Source: Salisapilia sapeloensis
Lineage: Eukaryota; Oomycota; Peronosporomycetes; Peronosporales; Salisapiliaceae
Length of the DNA: 42,241 bases
Direction of reading: 5' to 3'
NCBI GenBank assembly: GCA_023334545.1
Contig: JAADVB010000169.1
Span: forward strand, 1 to 42,241
A model generated the notes under the pieces. That model searched no databases, had not been told where the DNA came from, and saw only the letters and a program-made list of their open reading frames with translations. Below, in pieces: positions 38,278 to 42,241 of the stretch (the first letter of the stretch is position 1; every line of letters begins with the position of its first letter). The position numbers and the translations under genes are program-made.

Positions 38278-39307
38278 CTACTTGCGTCGACCCTTGTTGG
38301 CCTGTCCTTTGGTAACCTTCTTCATCTTCGGTCCCTTCTTCTTCTTCCGACCAGAATCTTCTTCATCGTCATCATCAAGTGTTCGCTTGCCCTTTTGTTT
38401 ACCAGCATTCTCTTCTTTCCCAAGCACACGCTGCAAGACGTTCATACTTCGTTCCTTCTCCGTCGTCTCTGCACCTGCCGTCGGTAAGAAGTGGTTCCGC
38501 TTGCCCTTTTGCGTACGTTCCATCTCTCCATCTCGCTTCCGATCGAATTTACCCATGGAAGCAGTCGCAAACTGAGCATTCGACAGCGTCTTCGTCACGC
38601 CTTCCTTGCCCTTTTGCTTGGCCTTGGGGTCGCTCGAAGACGTCAGTTCGACCGGAATACCACTCGGCATGCCTTGCTTGCCACGTCCGAATTTCTACAA
38701 GCACCATGCTGTCAGCATCATATATCGATAAGAGGGAAGAATTGTATCGTACCGCATTCGCAGCTTGAGCCTGTAGGTTCTTCTGAACACGCTCCTTCTT
38801 GGCCTGCTTCTTCTTCGTCCAAGGATCAGAGACGTCTCCTTCCTTGACTTCCTCCGCCCAGTCGCTCATGTCATTGCCATCACCAGAGCCACCAGCACGC
38901 TGATAACCCCACGCAGCCTTCCACTCGCCAGTGGTTTCATCAAAGACCTTACGACTCTTTTTCCTGTTGTCAATTCCTTTTTCACGAGCGAATTTCTCCC
39001 ATTTCGTCTCGACTTTCGGCTTAGGAATTGGCTTTTCACGAGGTAGAGTGGTCTCTGGTTCGGGCAATTGAGCCAATGGGCCCATGTCAGACATTTCACG
39101 TGGCAAATCGAAGATTTGATTGATTAGAAGCTGGACATTGTCACGAGCGTGGAGTGCCAAGTCGTTCTCGCTCTTGTACGTGAATGGATGGGTGTCAAAG
39201 CCTGCCATATTGCCTAGATCATATCGCAAGTCATCCGTCTTTTGGACTTCATTTGTGCTGCCAGTGGCAAATGCAGCAGGAGCGATTTCAGAAGCCTTCA
39301 CGGGCAT
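38278..39307 (-). CDS. RRS1: Ribosome biogenesis protein RRS1
   Basis: Two exons, 38753-39307 and 38278-38694 (58 bp intron), give 323 residues from ATG 39307. RRS1 marks are clear: YDLGNMAGFD, LARDNVQ-like HARDNVQLLINQIFDLP, LPEPETTLPREKPIPKPK, WEKFAREKGI, and GEWKAAWGYQRA. A Lys-rich C-terminus (GRKKKKGPKMKKVTKGQ) is a nucleolar signal. RRS1 with RPF2 brings 5S RNP into the pre-60S ribosome. An ATG at 39374 is in frame but sits 12 bp from a CCAAT box, so I prefer 39307. Stop codons of RRS1 and SELENOK are 44 bp apart, tail to tail. Confidence 0.93.
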
Positions 39308-39385
39308 AGTCACTAGATAAAGGTAGGAAGTGTCCGTGTTATTGCTCGAGATGGCAACTTGTTGTCGGCCAGCCATACTTTTCAG

Positions 39386-39420
39386 CCAATTATATAAACG
39401 AGAAGAGAATAATAGCCAAT
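39386..39420. promoter_or_regulatory. CCAAT pair 30 bp apart upstream of RRS1
   Basis: CCAAT starts at 39386 and 39416, each preceded by AG (AGCCAAT). Between them is TATATAAAC. They lie about 80-110 bp upstream of the chosen RRS1 start. The spacing equals that in the NBP35/transportin and Sua5 promoters within one base. Confidence 0.6.
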
Positions 39421-39916
39421 CCAGTGACAAATTTGGATAGAGGGTTGCGTTCTTGAAGTTAAGTTGAAGCCAAGCGGACAACATTCCAAGTCAAAGCGAC
39501 GGAAGAGCATACGGCGTCGGCGAAAGGCTGTATGTCAACATGATATTAAAGCGAACTAAAGGTAGAAGGTAGAGTGGCTCGCACGCAAGTACTTTACGGA
39601 TGCCATGTGCCGATTTTGACAAACGAACAATATTGTATACTTTGTTTTATATCAATGCTACGCGCGCTGGAGATGGTGAAGATGACTGAATGTCGGGTGG
39701 TGTACTCTCTGTCGACCAAGGACAACAATGCACGATCTCATTTCCTGCATAAGCATCCAATATCGAGTAAAATTGTGGTGGTGCAGACTATACGCCTTTT
39801 GACGATTGTGCCTCAAAACCATCTGGTGAGACCGAAAGCTATTGTGTGATCCTAGTCGATTCATCTTATGCCAGGTCATAATCGATTTTTACTTCGCCAG
39901 CTCATTTTAAAGCAAT
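39421..39916. other. Intergenic region
   Basis: About 500 bp between the RRS1 promoter and the temptin-like gene. The frame at 39574-39849 is open for 91 codons but has no recognisable domain and no supporting signals. Nothing else seen. Confidence 0.4.
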
Positions 39917-40459
39917 ATGAAGCTCCTCGTTCTCGCCACTGTCGCTAGCACTGCCTACGCCTACCCGAAGTTTAACAATGGTATTCCGAATGCCGCCGAG
40001 GTGCCGGAGAACCCGAACATTGGACACGTCGATCCGGCTGGCCACCAAGGCGTCAGCGTCTTTGGCAAGGATTTTGCCAAGGCTGGCAACGCATGGACGT
40101 ACTCCCTTTGCATGGAGGACTCGGATGAGGATGGATTCACGAACGGCCAGGAGCTAGGAGACCCGTGCTGCGAATGGACGCCGGAGAACACGGCCGGATT
40201 GATCATGGAAGGTATTAGCGACCCGAACAACGCCAAGAGCGTGCCTTCGAACGATGAGTTGGAGGCTACGTGTGCACCCAAGTCCGGCTCCTCGTCTGGA
40301 CAAGGGGGAGGAGCTGGAAAGGTGTCTCCGTACCCGCCGGATGATGATGAAGATGACAACGATGAGATGGCGGCAATCACGGGTAGCAACGGTGCGTCCG
40401 TACAGATTTTGGGTGCAGCGACGACCTTGGTCGCGGTGTTGGCAGCTGGTGCCATGTAA
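39917..40459 (+). CDS. Secreted temptin-like GPI-anchored protein
   Basis: A single exon of 180 residues. A signal peptide of about 15 residues (KLLVLATVASTAYA) is followed by a temptin-type domain with its Ca-binding and disulfide signature YSLCMEDSDEDGFTNGQELGDPCCEW. An acidic/Ser/Gly linker (PPDDDEDDNDE) leads to a C-terminal hydrophobic stretch ILGAATTLVAVLAAGAM with small residues before it, as in GPI-anchor signals. Temptin-like proteins are secreted and common in oomycete wall or extracellular sets; the molecular role there is not known to me. High GC and even codon use suggest strong expression. The next plus-strand gene is also a secreted GPI-type protein. Confidence 0.85.
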   Translation: MKLLVLATVASTAYAYPKFNNGIPNAAEVPENPNIGHVDPAGHQGVSVFGKDFAKAGNAWTYSLCMEDSDEDGFTNGQELGDPCCEWTPENTAGLIMEGISDPNNAKSVPSNDELEATCAPKSGSSSGQGGGAGKVSPYPPDDDEDDNDEMAAITGSNGASVQILGAATTLVAVLAAGAM

Positions 40460-40620
40460 ATTCAATTGAAGTTTGTCTAAATGGAATAACCCGTGCTCTC
40501 TTTTTTCAATACAACTTTTCTTTCGTTTCCAAACACGTTTTCTTTCGTTTAATAAAGGAAAGCAAAAGTAGTCAAAACTGGTCTTTTGGCATTTTTATTC
40601 GTATGGATAAAAGTAGAAAA

Positions 40621-41150
40621 TTAGACGAGGAAGACGACGATGAGAATAGCGACTTCGACGACGATGACAACGTATAATTTGCATGCCTACGGTTGTATGC
40701 GATTAGAATTTGGGTTTGAGTTTGGATTGGATGGATACGTACGTGCTTGTTGTTCTTGTTGACTTGTCGAGCATGCTCTTCTTCTCGTACTAGGTCCTCA
40801 TGGGCATTGTCCATACGCTATTTGATCATTTCGTTACCAAGGCAGTATAGTTGAATGTAGCAATAGAGAAGTACGTTGCCGACGTCGTCGATCATGGCGT
40901 TCTGTTCCACGACTTCGCCATTGATGGCATGCGCTTGGCCTTTCAGGTTCTTTACGCCGTCGTATATGTTATCGAGGGCAGCGTCCTGCCTGCTCATTTC
41001 ATCGTCCCGATGCGCCTCGAGCTGCTGGATGTCCATGGCATGATAGTCATTTGTGTTACCGACATCCGAGTCCCTTCGCTCGTTCGGGTCGTAGATCGGG
41101 TGCTTAGGATGGCGGCCGCCTCCGTTGCTCCGAGGGTGCTGACTGCTCAT
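40621..41150 (-). CDS. Qc-SNARE, syntaxin-8/SYP5-like
   Basis: Three exons, 40875-41150, 40743-40817 and 40621-40686, with introns of 57 and 56 bp, give 138 residues. The SNARE motif covers about 45-110: EAHRDDEMSRQDAALDNIYD, then GEVVEQNAMIDDVGN where the Gln is the ionic zero-layer residue of a Qc helix, then the C-terminal half in exon 2. Exon 3 codes the tail anchor (CKLYVVIVVEVAILIVVFLV) and ends at TAA. It is shorter than syntaxin 8 because the N-terminal helical domain is missing or lies in an unseen upstream exon. It acts in endosome/Golgi membrane fusion. ATG 41150 is the first after a stretch that looks like 5' leader. Confidence 0.85.
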
Positions 41151-41712
41151 GCTGTACTGTGCTTCCCGCTTTCGGCACTGACTTGTCTGAAGTGTTTGTT
41201 CTACAAGACATACATTATTCAATATAAATGACACCTGTCCAACGTCAGCTGGACATTTTAAGACCAATTCGCTTTCGTACTTGAATGGGCCTATCGTACC
41301 ATTCAAGTGCCGTCAATGTACCGACAGTATGGGATTCTGTTGTTGATGGATAGTTTGCGAGCTATCCCGTTTGGATCAGAAAATATTCCAATTGTTTACG
41401 TGAAAAGGATTTTTTGCAGTCAGCGTTGAAAATTTGACATTTGTGTCTCACACGACATGGCTAAATTTATGGCGATTCTGTAGTTTACTTGGATATACAA
41501 AATGCATCGAACACTTCGGATCGGTATGGACTTACGCTGTACCAACAAACCGATGTTGAAAGAAGCTTGGATAGTTTACAAATGACAAGATATTTTCTTT
41601 TTAAGCCAATCAAACAAAGTTGAAGTTTTCAGTAGCCACTGGAAAGCTCAGCAGCTCTGCTTCTTCATTCCGCAACTTGCTTCGAACTACACAAGCTCCA
41701 CTACAACAGAAA
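41151..41712. other. Divergent intergenic region, SNARE / SDS-rich protein
   Basis: 562 bp without a firm gene. The minus-strand frame is open upstream of 41150 to about 41306 and may hold leader or an extra SNARE exon. A single CCAAT lies at 41606. Confidence 0.4.
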
Positions 41713-42051
41713 ATGCAGCTCCGATCGATCCTCGCTCTAACGACGCTCGCCGTCACAGCCGTTCACGCTCAAAACGAGGACAACATGGATATGACTAATG
41801 ATTCCTCGGACTCTTCCGACTCTAGCGACAGCGGTAACATTGCCGAGGACGCCGTTTCCACGGTCTCGTCGACTGCCAACGATGCTAAGGATACGGTCAA
41901 GTCCGGCTTCGACGATGCCAAGTCCAAGGCTAAGTCTGCGTTCTCGGACTCGAGCGACTCGTCTGACTCTGGTAGCGATGCTGCCGCTTCTGTGACTGCC
42001 GGCAGTGCTGCCGTCACGGTCATGGCCGCCACAGCCGCTTACTTCCTTTAG
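41713..42051 (+). CDS. Small secreted Ser/Asp-rich GPI-type protein
   Basis: A single exon of 112 residues from ATG 41713; the frame is open upstream without an ATG. A clear signal peptide (QLRSILALTTLAVTAVHA, cleavage before QNED) is followed by two blocks of Ser-Asp repeats (SSDSSDSSDSG and SDSSDSSDSGS) flanking a helical Ala/Lys segment (DAKDTVKSGFDDAKSKAK). The protein ends in a hydrophobic stretch (TAGSAAVTVMAATAAYFL) typical of a GPI-anchor signal. No RXLR or other effector motif was seen. It probably lies at the cell surface or in the wall. Function unknown; expression is likely high, given the strong codon preference. Confidence 0.75.
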   Translation: MQLRSILALTTLAVTAVHAQNEDNMDMTNDSSDSSDSSDSGNIAEDAVSTVSSTANDAKDTVKSGFDDAKSKAKSAFSDSSDSSDSGSDAAASVTAGSAAVTVMAATAAYFL

Positions 42052-42241
42052 GTCTCTCATATTGCTATAAGGAAGTCTTGTATTGACATGAACCCGAAGC
42101 TGCAATACAATTTTCGCTATCTTTGATATCTTAAGTCGATCTCTACTCTTTCGTTTCTTTATGGTCGTTGGGCTTTATTGTTCCTCCAGACCAGATACTA
42201 GGCTTCCGGATAATCGTGTAGTAGTAAAACTATTCGGGAAA
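42052..42241. other. Downstream flank
   Basis: 190 bp after the last stop to the window end. No open frame or RNA gene is recognised. Confidence 0.3.

Noticed and set aside
41713-42051. SDS-rich protein as an RXLR or CRN effector
   Set aside because: It has a signal peptide but no RXLR or LXLFLAK motif, and the C-terminus looks like a GPI signal.
1-42241. tRNA, rRNA or CRISPR arrays
   Set aside because: No T-loop-like GTTCRANNC with matching stems and no regular spacer-repeat pattern was found by eye; a tRNAscan-type search would settle the tRNA point.

Overview
The window looks like nuclear DNA of an oomycete, of the Phytophthora or downy-mildew type. Nearly every intron I could place is 48-100 bp, with GTA-type donors, CTAAC/CTCAC-like branch sites and CTAG/CAG acceptors. 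Genes are packed on both strands. The gene set mixes housekeeping eukaryotic genes with flagellar genes (fitting a zoospore) and small secreted, probably GPI-anchored proteins. A PH-PP2C protein and a plant-type NBP35 also fit a stramenopile. The species assignment is inference; no marker gene is present.

Layout. 0-11 kb: a truncated gene, PH-PP2C phosphatase, the Fe-S scaffold NBP35, transportin, a two-SANT/Myb protein and a secreted cupin-like/FN3/PA protein. 11-18 kb: Rab geranylgeranyltransferase beta, Sua5 (t6A synthesis), a FAF2-like UBX protein and an IGHMBP2-type helicase. 18-24 kb: an unknown gene, the RNase P/MRP subunit RPP14 (three exons), SFT2 (five exons) and a decayed paralogue of the unknown gene. 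24-27 kb: SNW1 with an RS-rich insert, then the proteasome chaperone PSMG1 (five exons). 27-31 kb: AT-richer DNA with a possible three-exon gene, a conserved-looking 70-residue gene and scattered open stretches. 31-36 kb: a TTLL4-like tubulin polyglutamylase tail to tail with a long coiled-coil gene. 36-39.4 kb: an unrecognised five-exon gene, mitochondrial bL27, a cysteine form of selenoprotein K, and RRS1. 39.9-42 kb: a temptin-like GPI protein, a Qc-SNARE and an SDS-rich GPI protein.

Genes alternate strand. Seven pairs end tail to tail with 15-90 bp between stop codons, and several pairs share short divergent promoters. Three promoters (NBP35/transportin, Sua5, RRS1) carry CCAAT boxes repeated at about 30-31 bp, in the first case exactly 31 bp four times over. 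These genes act in ribosome making, tRNA modification, Fe-S assembly or nuclear import, so a shared NF-Y-like control is an attractive but unproven idea. No tRNA, rRNA, CRISPR array or intact transposon was seen.
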